Below are positions 1-7,755 of a DNA stretch of 64,000 nt, one piece after another. This stretch comes from Alkalihalobacillus trypoxylicola. Its GTDB lineage: Bacteria > Bacillota > Bacilli > Bacillales > Bacillaceae_D. The stretch spans positions 62,001 to 126,000 of the forward strand of contig NZ_LTAO01000012.1 of the NCBI RefSeq assembly GCF_001590785.1, read 5' to 3'. Below the pieces are notes generated by a model. The model saw nothing but the letters and a program-made list of their open reading frames with translations. It was not told the origin of the DNA and searched no databases. How positions within the stretch are numbered: position 1 is the stretch's first letter; each line of letters starts with the position of its first letter. Both the position numbers and the translations under genes were made by a program.

Positions 1-175
1 TCCAAATAATAATCAAACGATCACTTTTCCCTATTACAATGGGAATATACAGTGTTGTATGATACATGATATAGTTTCTATATTCCTTATTTTAACACAA
101 TGAAGGAAGTATAGGTTATTCTTATTATTACTTACGTTAGAAGTTTATAAAAGGTTTCATTATTTTTTTATCTAA

Positions 176-1032
176 ATCAATTTCATCATTCATCTATTTT
201 GGTTTTTGATTTTCACTTTAGGTAGATGCTTTCCCAAGGGCTTGTCTTCAGCTAACTCTGACTACGCTGGGCTTCGTCAGAGTGGATCTTCAAACGGCGC
301 TCATCCTTTGGGAGTCACTACCTACCGTTTCAATCAACGAGAAATTTGCAAACATTCGTCTTTTAATGAAAACCGAACAATTTGGTTTTTGATTTTCACT
401 TTAGGTAGATGCTTTCCCAAGGGCTTGTCTTCAGCTAACTCTGACTATGCAAAGCGTCGTCAGAGTGGATCTTCAAACGGCGCTCATCCTTTGGGAGTCA
501 CTACCTACCGTTACAATCTGCGAGTGAATTCGCAAGCATTCGTCTTTTAATGAAAATCGAGCGGTTAGGTTTTTGATTTTCACTTTAGGTAGATGCTTTC
601 CCAAGGGCTTGTCTTCAGCTAACTCTGACTACGCAGAGCTTCGTCAGAGTGGCTCTTCAAACGGCGCTCATCCTTTGGGAGTCACTACCTACCGTTACAA
701 TCTGCGAGTGAATTCGCAAGCATTCGTCTTTTAATGAAAATCGAGCGGACCTACCGTTACAATCTGCGAGTGAATTCGCAAGCATTCGTCTTTTAATGAA
801 AATCGAGCGGTTAGGTTTTTGATTTTCACTTTAGGTAGATGCTTTCCCAGGGGCTTGTCTTCAGCTAACTCTGACTACGCAGAGCTTCGTCAGAGTGGAT
901 CTTCAAACGGCGCTGATCCTTTGGGAGTCACTACCTATCGTTACAATCTGCGAGTGAATTCTCGAGCATTCAATGTATTTTCATAATAATTATCGGTTTT
1001 ATTCACTTATAGAGCAATGATGAAATTCACTC
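176..1032 (+). mobile_element. Family A element, copy A1 (four hairpin cores)
   Basis: Non-coding, MITE-like element. Its ends carry the inverted sequence aatttcatcatt (179-190, and reversed at 1016-1027), extended imperfectly to about 20 bp. A direct ATCTAA flanks it at 170-175 and 1033-1038, a possible target duplication. Inside are four copies of a ~106-bp imperfect hairpin at 219-324, 402-507, 586-691 and 832-937. Each has three stems: TAGGTAG/CTACCTA, TCCCAAGGG/CCTTTGGGA and ACTCTGAC/GTCAGAGT. The cores are joined by a constant AT-rich linker. Open frames through it have no ribosome binding site. The 175 bases before it hold nothing I can identify. Confidence 0.7.
687..810 (+). repeat. 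Exact 62-bp tandem duplication inside A1
   Basis: Bases 687-748 are repeated immediately at 749-810. The unit starts at the acctaccg end of the third hairpin and runs through the linker to the gagcgg motif. The two copies look identical, so the duplication is probably recent. Confidence 0.9.
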
Positions 1033-1063
1033 ATCTAATAAAAAAGTATGAAGAGGTGTTTGT

Positions 1064-1765
1064 ATGCATCGAATTTTAATTATAGAAGATGAAAAAAAAA
1101 TATCACGCCTGCTTCAATTAGAATTAGAGCATGAAGGATATCAAACAACCATGGCTAGTGATGGTTTAACAGGCTTAGAGCTTATTCAGAATGAAGAATG
1201 GGATTTAGTCATTTTAGACGTGATGCTGCCAGGGCTTAATGGAATTGAAGTACTGAGGAGAGTTCGAGTAAATAACCAGTCACTACCTATCATTATGCTT
1301 ACAGCACGAGATAATGTCATTGATAAAGTAACGGGTTTAGATTATGGAGCAAATGATTATTTGACTAAACCATTTGAGATAGAAGAACTCCTAGCTAGAA
1401 TAAGGGTTTGTTTAAGAACTCAAACTTTAATCGAAAAACCAATAAATCAAAACGAAAATAGTCATTATCAATTAAGTGATTTAGTGTTAAATGTTCCTAA
1501 TCGGACCGTTTCAAGAGAAAACCAAGAAATTTCATTAACTCGTCGGGAGTATGACTTACTCCATTATTTATTACAACATGAGGAACAGGTAATGACTCGA
1601 GAGCAAATCATCGAACATGTTTGGGGCTTCGATTATTATGGAGATACAAATGTAGTGGATGTGTATATTCGTTATTTAAGAAATAAAATAGATAAGCCTT
1701 TTCATTCACCATTGATTCATACGATTAGAGGGGTAGGTTATGTCATAAAGGAGATTAAGAAATGA
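1064..1765 (+). CDS. OmpR-family response regulator (YkoG-like)
   Basis: This 233-residue DNA-binding response regulator has a receiver domain in its first ~120 residues. The acidic pair is E8/D9, the phospho-acceptor D52 lies in LDVMLPG, and the conserved lysine is in LTKPF. A winged-helix effector domain with the RGVGYVI ending occupies about 135-230. A GAGGTG ribosome site precedes the ATG. The gene overlaps the kinase gene by 4 bp, so the two are co-translated. The order regulator, kinase, PepSY protein resembles B. subtilis ykoGH with ykoI/ykoJ; the exact orthology is inferred. It is a good candidate to bind the phased repeats at 4064-4103. Confidence 0.88.
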   Translation: MHRILIIEDEKKISRLLQLELEHEGYQTTMASDGLTGLELIQNEEWDLVILDVMLPGLNGIEVLRRVRVNNQSLPIIMLTARDNVIDKVTGLDYGANDYLTKPFEIEELLARIRVCLRTQTLIEKPINQNENSHYQLSDLVLNVPNRTVSRENQEISLTRREYDLLHYLLQHEEQVMTREQIIEHVWGFDYYGDTNVVDVYIRYLRNKIDKPFHSPLIHTIRGVGYVIKEIKK

Positions 1766-3129
1766 ATTTATCGAGAAAACTAACATGGTTTTCGACGGGG
1801 TTATTACTTCTTCTATTAATCGTTGTGAATATTGGCATTTATTTTATGTTTTCTTATAATTCACAGCAAGCAGAATTAGAAAGAGGACTAAATCAGGCCC
1901 ATATTATCTCTAAACAAATTTCAGAGCAGGCTACAGTAGAAGAGGCTACACAACTATTTGAGCTGTCAGTTGTCCACGATGGAGTTATTCGGTTAATTGC
2001 TGAAGACGGTTTGCCCTATTTACAAACGACTTTAAATTTATCTTTGCTACGCGATTTGCCCTCTATTTATACGATTAACGAGCAAAGTGAGTCTATGATT
2101 CATAAAAATGAAAGATATGGTGTAGCAAGAATCCCGATCATCTGGGCGGATGGATCCGTATTGACTTTAGAATATGTTGAAAGAATGAATATTCATGAGC
2201 AAACGATGCAGATGCTGAGGATTGTCCTAATCATAGCGACTGTTGCCATTTTAATTCCTACTTATTTTGCAGGAAAAGCGCTTAGTCGAATCATTGTAAC
2301 ACCGATTAAAAATTTAACGAAAACGATGGAGTCTATTCGTAAAAGTGGCACATTTAAAAAAATAACATTACAAAAAGAACAAGGAGATGAGCTTGTTCAA
2401 GTTGGTCATACATTTAATCATATGATTGAGTTGCTAGAACAAAATTTTAAAAATCAACAGCGTTTCATATCCGATGCTTCTCATGAATTAAGAACACCTT
2501 TAACGGTTATTGAAAGCTATGCAAAGCTTCTTAAGCGTTGGGGTAAAGCTAAGCCAGAGGTTTTAGATGAATCCATTGAGGCCATTTATTCGGAATCATT
2601 GAGAATGAAAAGCTTAACGAATCAGCTTTTAGATTCGATAAAAAATCAATCCTATCTAGATTCTCACGGTGAGTTTACTTCATCTATTGAAGAAGTATTG
2701 TCAGAGTGTATAAAAAATCTTAAGCAGGCCTATCAAAGGGAATTCAAATGGTCAGGGATAAAGGAAGGTTTATTGGTGCAATTGAATCCTTTGGAATTGA
2801 AACAAATATTTTATATTTTGTTTGAAAATGCGATTAAATATAGTGATGGAAATATTGAAGTGACGACAAAAAGAGAAGATCAATATGTGGTCATCTCTAT
2901 TAAAGATCAAGGTATTGGAATTGAGCCGGATCACATCCCATTTATTTTCGAGCGCTTTTATCGTGTTGATGAAGCTAGAAGTCGAGATACGGGAGGAAGT
3001 GGGTTAGGCTTAAGTATTGCAAAAGGTCTTGTAGAAAAGTATAAAGGGGATATATTAGTAAAAAGTGAGCCAGGAAAGTTCACCATTTTTACGTTGAAAT
3101 TACCTATTGGTAAGGGGGTTATCCAATGA
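1762..3129 (+). CDS. Membrane sensor histidine kinase (YkoH-like)
   Basis: This 455-residue class I histidine kinase is the partner of the upstream regulator. Transmembrane segments lie at about 10-32 and 151-172 and enclose a ~115-residue extracellular sensor region. A HAMP linker follows, then the phospho-acceptor box SHELRTPL with H241. The C-terminal ATPase domain has the N box FENAIKYS, the G1 box DQGIGI and the G2 box GGSGLGLSIAKG. Its stop overlaps the start of the PepSY gene, so all three form one transcript. The signal is unknown; the linked PepSY proteins suggest an envelope or protease-related cue, which is inference. Confidence 0.88.
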   Translation: MNLSRKLTWFSTGLLLLLLIVVNIGIYFMFSYNSQQAELERGLNQAHIISKQISEQATVEEATQLFELSVVHDGVIRLIAEDGLPYLQTTLNLSLLRDLPSIYTINEQSESMIHKNERYGVARIPIIWADGSVLTLEYVERMNIHEQTMQMLRIVLIIATVAILIPTYFAGKALSRIIVTPIKNLTKTMESIRKSGTFKKITLQKEQGDELVQVGHTFNHMIELLEQNFKNQQRFISDASHELRTPLTVIESYAKLLKRWGKAKPEVLDESIEAIYSESLRMKSLTNQLLDSIKNQSYLDSHGEFTSSIEEVLSECIKNLKQAYQREFKWSGIKEGLLVQLNPLELKQIFYILFENAIKYSDGNIEVTTKREDQYVVISIKDQGIGIEPDHIPFIFERFYRVDEARSRDTGGSGLGLSIAKGLVEKYKGDILVKSEPGKFTIFTLKLPIGKGVIQ

Positions 3130-3818
3130 AAAAGTGGATAATCATGATTGTAACCATAATGATAATCTTACTACTTGTTCTTATTTTATTTCCTTTTAAT
3201 CACGAACTAAGCATGGAGGAAATCGAGGAGGTAGTATTAAAAAGGTACTCGGGTCAAATACAATCAATCGAATTAAGCGGCTCTGATTTATACGTTGTCC
3301 ATTTACAGGTTCCAAGAGGAGAATATGAAATACAAGTCAATGCTCTTAACGGAGAAATCATTTCTCTTCAACAAGTGAAGACTGAAAATGAAATAGGGCA
3401 GGGTGAAAATGAAATGCAGGAATGGTCGGAAGACGAAATGATATCTTATTTGGAAAATGAGACGCAAGAGCCTGTTATCAGAATTCTTGAATCGAAGATA
3501 AATGAGCAAAATCGAATGATACAAATTAGAGCAGAACAAGTAGATGGTATAGCTTATATAGAAATAGATGCAAATTCTTTAGAAATGGTTCAATTTCGTA
3601 AAGAAAGAAAAGATCTTTCGTTTTTAACTGAGAATGAAATTACAGATATAGTTAGGACAGAACGGGATGAAGATATAGAAATTGAAGATATAGAATTAGA
3701 GGAGGATGGTGATTGGTACTATTATGAGATCGAGTTCGAGGATAAGGAAAGAGAACTTGAGTACATCATGATTATTGATGCTTTAACTGGAGAAGTGATT
3801 AGTACAGAAGAAGATTAA
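3126..3818 (+). CDS. Membrane-anchored PepSY-domain protein
   Basis: This 230-residue protein has one N-terminal hydrophobic anchor (about 5-24) followed by an acidic extracytoplasmic part. I see two PepSY-type units: one around residues 30-80 containing YEIQVNALNGEII, and one around 165-228 ending in YIMIIDALTGEVIS. PepSY domains are thought to inhibit or modulate proteases at the cell surface. It overlaps the kinase gene by 4 bp and ends at the hairpin at 3850-3871. Co-transcription with the kinase suggests it tunes or reports the sensed signal; that role is inferred. Confidence 0.8.
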   Translation: MKKWIIMIVTIMIILLLVLILFPFNHELSMEEIEEVVLKRYSGQIQSIELSGSDLYVVHLQVPRGEYEIQVNALNGEIISLQQVKTENEIGQGENEMQEWSEDEMISYLENETQEPVIRILESKINEQNRMIQIRAEQVDGIAYIEIDANSLEMVQFRKERKDLSFLTENEITDIVRTERDEDIEIEDIELEEDGDWYYYEIEFEDKERELEYIMIIDALTGEVISTEED

Positions 3819-3849
3819 TAAATAAAACAATAACGCTACTAATGTATAG

Positions 3850-3871
3850 GAGTCAGAATTTATTCTGACTC
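3850..3871. terminator. Bidirectional terminator
   Basis: A perfect 9-bp stem (GAGTCAGAA/TTCTGACTC) with a 4-base loop is followed by a T-rich run. It lies between the convergent PepSY operon and yycC; its left arm lies just outside the yycC stop and its right arm overlaps the end of yycC. Confidence 0.85.
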
Positions 3872-4006
3872 TTTTTCTTTCTTTTCCAGCTCTGCTAATT
3901 TAGCAATTAAAATATGCTGAGGCATATGCATAATTTGTTCAATTGGTATATTCAACGACTTGGCTAGTTTTTGTGCGGTTTCAGCCGAAATTTGTAATGG
4001 TCTCAT
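3860..4006 (-). CDS. yycC: YycC family small protein
   Basis: This 48-residue protein begins MRPLQISAETAQKLAKS and contains the MHMPQHIL motif that I associate with the YycC family of Bacillus. A strong AAAGGAGG ribosome site sits 9 bases before the ATG. It looks soluble and helical with a charged C-terminal tail. The function is not known to me. It is transcribed against the two PepSY genes on either side and shares its terminator with the upstream operon. Confidence 0.8.
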   Translation of the reverse strand: MRPLQISAETAQKLAKSLNIPIEQIMHMPQHILIAKLAELEKKEKESE

Positions 4007-4063
4007 CAATTAAAAACCTCCTTTCTATTATTTTACGAACTTCCCTGTTTTTCATCAATCATT

Positions 4064-4103
4064 TTCTCATCAAATTCTCATTTTATTTTCATATCGTACT
4101 CAT
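4064..4103 (+). promoter_or_regulatory. Four 11-bp-phased direct repeats at a promoter
   Basis: Heptamers TTCTCAT (4064), TTCTCAT (4075), TTTTCAT (4086) and TACTCAT (4097) begin exactly 11 bp apart, on one face of the helix. A -10-like TATAGT lies at 4114-4119, and the position of the -35 (about 4091-4096) falls inside the array with no good -35 sequence. This is the layout of OmpR-family activator sites. The linked response regulator is the obvious candidate to bind it. Confidence 0.7.
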
Positions 4104-4145
4104 ATTCCTTCTTTATAGTTAAAGTATGAAAAGGAGGAAATAAAA

Positions 4146-4934
4146 ATGAAAAAACTAATGATAATAGGTATGAGTCTCGTTTTTGTTGGTCTTACAGCAT
4201 TTGTCGTATCTGCAAAGGAAGAAAGCCATTCACCCCTTTTGTTAAGCTCTGAGCTAGCAGTTAATCAAAATCAAGGTCATAATCAAAATGAAAATCAAGA
4301 GAACATCTCAAAAGAAGAAGCTTTAAAAATAGCTGAATCATTTGTAGACGGTAAGGTGAAGGATGTAGATTTAGAAAGAAATAGAGGACGTTATTATTAT
4401 GAAATTGAAATGGAACTTAACGGTCATGAGGTTGATATTGATATTGATGCAAAAACAGGAGAGCTAATTAAGATAGACGGTGATTTATCAGAAACGTTTA
4501 TGGGTGAGAGTGAAGAATTTGCTTCTGTTCAAAAAGCTACGGATGAAATCAAACAATTATTCCCTGATTCTATAATGGATGAAATGGAATTAAAGAAAGA
4601 AAAAGATGGAAACTTTTATTATGAAATTGAAATTGAAAACTTCGGTGAGGATGGAGAGATTTATTTAAATGCTCAAACCTTAGAGATTCTATATATCGAT
4701 AGTGATATTAAACCATTTCTAAAAGGAGAACAAACGGTGGCTTATGAGATCGATCAACAAAAAGCAATCGAATTGGCTATTGAGCATGTAGGTGAGGGAG
4801 TAGTGGAAGATATAGAAATTACTTTTAAAAAGGGAAAAGTTGTTTATGAAATAGAGATAGAAGCAGGTGCGAAGGAAGTTGACATTTATATAGATGTAAA
4901 TAATGGTGATGTGGTCCATGAAGACTGGGATTAA
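4146..4934 (+). CDS. Secreted protein with three PepSY repeats
   Basis: The 262-residue product has a signal peptide (about 1-23, ending near VVSA) and then three PepSY-like units at about 53-110, 118-180 and 195-260. Each contains a YYEIEIE-type strand and an IDAKTGE-type turn. It is strongly acidic, which fits an extracytoplasmic or metal-rich surface location. AAGGAGG lies at a good distance from the ATG. The gene is monocistronic, with its own terminator at 4986-5028 and the phased repeat array upstream. It is probably the target output of the adjacent two-component system. Confidence 0.82.
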   Translation: MKKLMIIGMSLVFVGLTAFVVSAKEESHSPLLLSSELAVNQNQGHNQNENQENISKEEALKIAESFVDGKVKDVDLERNRGRYYYEIEMELNGHEVDIDIDAKTGELIKIDGDLSETFMGESEEFASVQKATDEIKQLFPDSIMDEMELKKEKDGNFYYEIEIENFGEDGEIYLNAQTLEILYIDSDIKPFLKGEQTVAYEIDQQKAIELAIEHVGEGVVEDIEITFKKGKVVYEIEIEAGAKEVDIYIDVNNGDVVHEDWD

Positions 4935-4985
4935 CTTCTTACTAATAAGAAAGGTTTATTCTCAGTTGATAGGTGGGCTCATAAG

Positions 4986-5028
4986 CTTGTCGAGAGGTTT
5001 GATTAAAAACCAATCGGCAAGTTTTTTT
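4986..5028 (+). terminator. Terminator after the PepSY gene
   Basis: The stem CTTGTCGA..GGTTT pairs with AAACC..TCGGCAAG around a short loop and is followed by seven Ts. The following 5029-5190 contains no gene I can recognise. Confidence 0.75.
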
Positions 5029-5196
5029 ATAATGACTAGGTTTATTATTTGAAATTGGAAATAAACTCTGCTAGCTCTAGGTAGATTGCTTATATCTCTT
5101 GTTTTGATTGAATGAATAATAAACCTTCCGAATAAAGTAGTGATATTCATTTCTAATTGTATTTGATCAAAAATTTAAAAAATGTTGTTATATTTA

Positions 5197-5224
5197 TTGA
5201 CAAATAAACGAAATAGGTTAGTAT
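5197..5224 (+). promoter_or_regulatory. SigA-type promoter of the aminotransferase gene
   Basis: A consensus -35 TTGACA (5197-5202) is followed after 16 bp by TAGTAT (5219-5224), about 45 bp before the start codon. Confidence 0.6.
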
Positions 5225-5271
5225 TGATTTAATATTCAAAAAATTAATCAATTAATAGAGGTGTCAGTCAC

Positions 5272-6483
5272 ATGAAATATGCCTTCGCAAAGCGAGTACG
5301 CCATTTACAATCCTCAGCAGTTAGAGATATCTTAAAGGTTGTTGGCCGAGGAGATATCATTTCCTTTGCTGGTGGTCTTCCAGATGATGAGTTATTTCCT
5401 TTTAAAGGAATTGAAGAAGCGTTCTCTCGAGTTTTTGCCGCAGGAAAAGGCTCGGCTTTGCAATATGCTGAAACCGAAGGGTATCGACCTTTACGTGAAA
5501 GTATTTTAGAAAGAATGGAAGTAAAAAAGGGAATTAAAAATTATTCAAATGATGAAATACTCATTACAACGGGTTCTCAGCAAGCTATAGATTTGTTTTC
5601 ACGTATTATGCTTGGACCAGGAGATGTTATTTTAACAGAAGACCCAACCTATCTCGCTGCATTACAGGTTTTCCATTCATATGAAGCCAATGTAGTAGCG
5701 GTTGATTCCGACGATGATGGTATGCTCCCCGAAGATCTTGAATTAAAAATGAAACAATTAAAACCAAAGGCCGTGTATGTAGTGCCGACTTTTTCTAATC
5801 CAGCTGGTAGGGTGTGGTCGTTGGAAAGAAGAAAAGAGCTCGTAGGGTTAGCACATAAATATAATGTCGTTATTTTTGAGGATGATCCTTACGGTGAGCT
5901 ACAGTTTTTAAAGGATGAGACCTATGTTCCTTTAGCAGCTCTAGATGATGGAAGCCATGTCCTATATACAAGTACTTTTTCTAAAATCGCAGTACCTGCC
6001 CTTCGTACGGGGTGGATTATGGGACCTTATCAAATTATCCGCATGATGTCACAGGCTAAACAAGCTAATGATTTGCATACAAATTCGTTATCTCAGCAAG
6101 CCTTGTATCAATTGTGTACGAATTTCGATTTAGATGGTCATATCGAGCATCTATCGAAAGTATATAAAGAAAGAATGGAAGTAATGGTAAAGTGTCTAAC
6201 GCATTCAAACCTATCGGGGATGTCTTTTGTAAAACCAAAGGGTGGAATGTTTTTATGGATTGAACTGAGCGAGCGCTTGAACACCACTATATTATTAAAT
6301 GAAGCAGTCAAAAATGGAGTAGCTTATGTACCCGGAGAGCCTTTTTATGCGGGCATTGCTAAAAAGAATACGATGCGGTTAAATTTTACTCATTCTTCTC
6401 CAGAAACGATTCAAAAAGGAATTCAGTCCTTAGTAACCGTTTTATCAAAAAATGTTGATGAGCAAGAGCATTTCTTTGTTTAG
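5272..6483 (+). CDS. PLP-dependent aminotransferase, class I/II
   Basis: The 403-residue fold-type I aminotransferase resembles the 2-aminoadipate / LysN-like branch. Seen: FAGGLPDDELFP near the N terminus, LQYAETEGYRPLR, the cofactor-binding TTGSQQAID, the NPAGR loop, DDPYGEL and the Schiff-base lysine at about 238 in STFSKIAVPALRTGW. A PGEPFY motif follows. There is no GntR-type DNA-binding domain, so it is not a full MocR protein. AGAGGTG precedes the ATG. The gene stands alone with its own promoter. The substrate cannot be read from the sequence; aromatic or branched-chain amino acids are possible. Confidence 0.82.
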   Translation: MKYAFAKRVRHLQSSAVRDILKVVGRGDIISFAGGLPDDELFPFKGIEEAFSRVFAAGKGSALQYAETEGYRPLRESILERMEVKKGIKNYSNDEILITTGSQQAIDLFSRIMLGPGDVILTEDPTYLAALQVFHSYEANVVAVDSDDDGMLPEDLELKMKQLKPKAVYVVPTFSNPAGRVWSLERRKELVGLAHKYNVVIFEDDPYGELQFLKDETYVPLAALDDGSHVLYTSTFSKIAVPALRTGWIMGPYQIIRMMSQAKQANDLHTNSLSQQALYQLCTNFDLDGHIEHLSKVYKERMEVMVKCLTHSNLSGMSFVKPKGGMFLWIELSERLNTTILLNEAVKNGVAYVPGEPFYAGIAKKNTMRLNFTHSSPETIQKGIQSLVTVLSKNVDEQEHFFV

Positions 6484-6605
6484 GAATTCGTAATGGATTT
6501 ATTCTGAAAAATGAATGATCAGAGTAAAAAAAGAGGCAAAGTCAAAAGTCATCACATATATCGAACTTAAATTGATGTGAAATGAATGCAAACACAAATA
6601 ACGAA

Positions 6606-6830
6606 AACAGAACGCTCCTTCTTTTCACAAGAAGGAGCGTTCTGTTGACTGTAAGATTCTCTATGAAAGACATAACTAGCGGACACAAGGCACGGAGACT
6701 ACACTGGGAGGAAGTGACCATCCGAAATCCACTTAAAAAAAATTAGTTCAGCAGCACCCCACCGGACGCGTAATGTCTTTGGGGAGTGACTAACCTAGGT
6801 ACCTAAAATGTGCGGAATCATTCATTTTGA
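6606..6830 (+). repeat. Family B repeat, copy B1 (with perfect hairpin)
   Basis: It opens with a perfect 18-bp stem around a 5-base loop (6606-6646). About 170 bp follow with the family hallmarks: ctatgaaagac.., actag..ggacacaa, gaaatccacttaaaaaa, caccccaccggac and cttggggagtga-like sequence, ending near gtacctaaaatgtgcggaatc. Copies recur in other gaps of this window. The hairpin may also end transcription of the aminotransferase gene. There is no open frame of note in 6484-6853. Confidence 0.65.
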
Positions 6831-6853
6831 GTATTGTTTTAGTATTTTTTATA

Positions 6854-7744
6854 TTACATATTTTTAAGTCGATGAATCCGTTCTTGTGCAGGTGGATGAG
6901 TTGAGAATAAGTTTTTTGTTTTCTTTTTTAACGGGTCAGCAAAATATAAAGGAGCAGAAGTGCTTGATGCTTCTTTTACAGGTGCTGAGCTAGACGTAAT
7001 TTTTTCTAATGCAGATGCTAATGCATAAGGATTACGAGTCAAATCAGCAGCAGATGCGTCCGCTAAGTATTCACGGTTTCTAGAAATGGCTAAACGAATA
7101 AGCGTCGCAATAATCGGTGCAAAAATAAGCAGAATAATGGCGAGAAGTTGAATAATCGCTCCAGCATTATTATCTTTACTGTTTCGTCTGCTATGCCTAG
7201 TATAATAAAGCATTCTACTGCCAAAATCACTAAGAAGAGCAACGACGGAGACAAGAGCTATAGCAATGGTAGCCAAACGGATATCATAATTCTTAATATG
7301 AGCGATTTCATGTGCTATTACACCTTCTAACTCTTCACGATTCAAGCGTTCTAATAAACCTGTCGTAACGGCTACAGCACCCTTATCAGGAGAGGTTCCT
7401 GTTGCAAAGGCATTGGGACTTGCATCCTTTATTATAAAAATCCTTGGCATTGGAATCTGTGCTGCAAGAGAAAGTCCTTCTACTGTATTCCAAAGAAACG
7501 GATTTTGATTCGTGCTTTTTATTTCATGTGCGTGATTCATTTTCATGACTATATTAGTGCTTGAGAATATCATCATTAAGGTGTATCCGAGCCCTAAAAC
7601 CGCAGCAATCACCATGCCACTATAGTATTCACCTGTTTGAATATATGTAAATGCGGCACCAACCAATAACACAAAAAGGATAAAGCCCGCCACAATGACA
7701 ATGGTTAATCTCTTATTTCTTTCAATTTGTCGATAAAGAATCAT
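6854..7744 (-). CDS. htpX: HtpX-like membrane zinc metalloprotease
   Basis: The 296-residue M48-family protease degrades misfolded membrane proteins. The zinc motif HEIAH is at 145-149 and a third-ligand region ENREYLADASAA-like (RNREYLADASA) lies downstream. Transmembrane segments are at about 13-35 and 42-60, with two more around 155-215. The active site faces the cytoplasm in this family. Twelve bases separate it from lemA upstream, so the two form an operon, an arrangement widespread in bacteria. It fits the secretion and envelope stress theme of the window. Confidence 0.92.
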   Translation of the reverse strand: MILYRQIERNKRLTIVIVAGFILFVLLVGAAFTYIQTGEYYSGMVIAAVLGLGYTLMMIFSSTNIVMKMNHAHEIKSTNQNPFLWNTVEGLSLAAQIPMPRIFIIKDASPNAFATGTSPDKGAVAVTTGLLERLNREELEGVIAHEIAHIKNYDIRLATIAIALVSVVALLSDFGSRMLYYTRHSRRNSKDNNAGAIIQLLAIILLIFAPIIATLIRLAISRNREYLADASAADLTRNPYALASALEKITSSSAPVKEASSTSAPLYFADPLKKKTKNLFSTHPPAQERIHRLKNM

Positions 7745-7755
7745 ATCTGCCTCCG

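Noticed and set aside
219-324. Integron attC site or group II intron fragment
   Set aside because: No integrase, no GTTRRRY-type core sites and no reverse transcriptase or domain V pattern can be seen.
206-550. 114-residue open frame with internal repetition, and similar frames at 43233-43436 and 58168-58374
   Set aside because: They run through the family A hairpin repeats, have no ribosome binding site, and their similarity comes from the DNA repeat. The pattern of changes follows stems, not codons.
176-1032. CRISPR array
   Set aside because: Repeat units are >100 bp with constant linkers; there are no short repeats with unique spacers and no cas genes.
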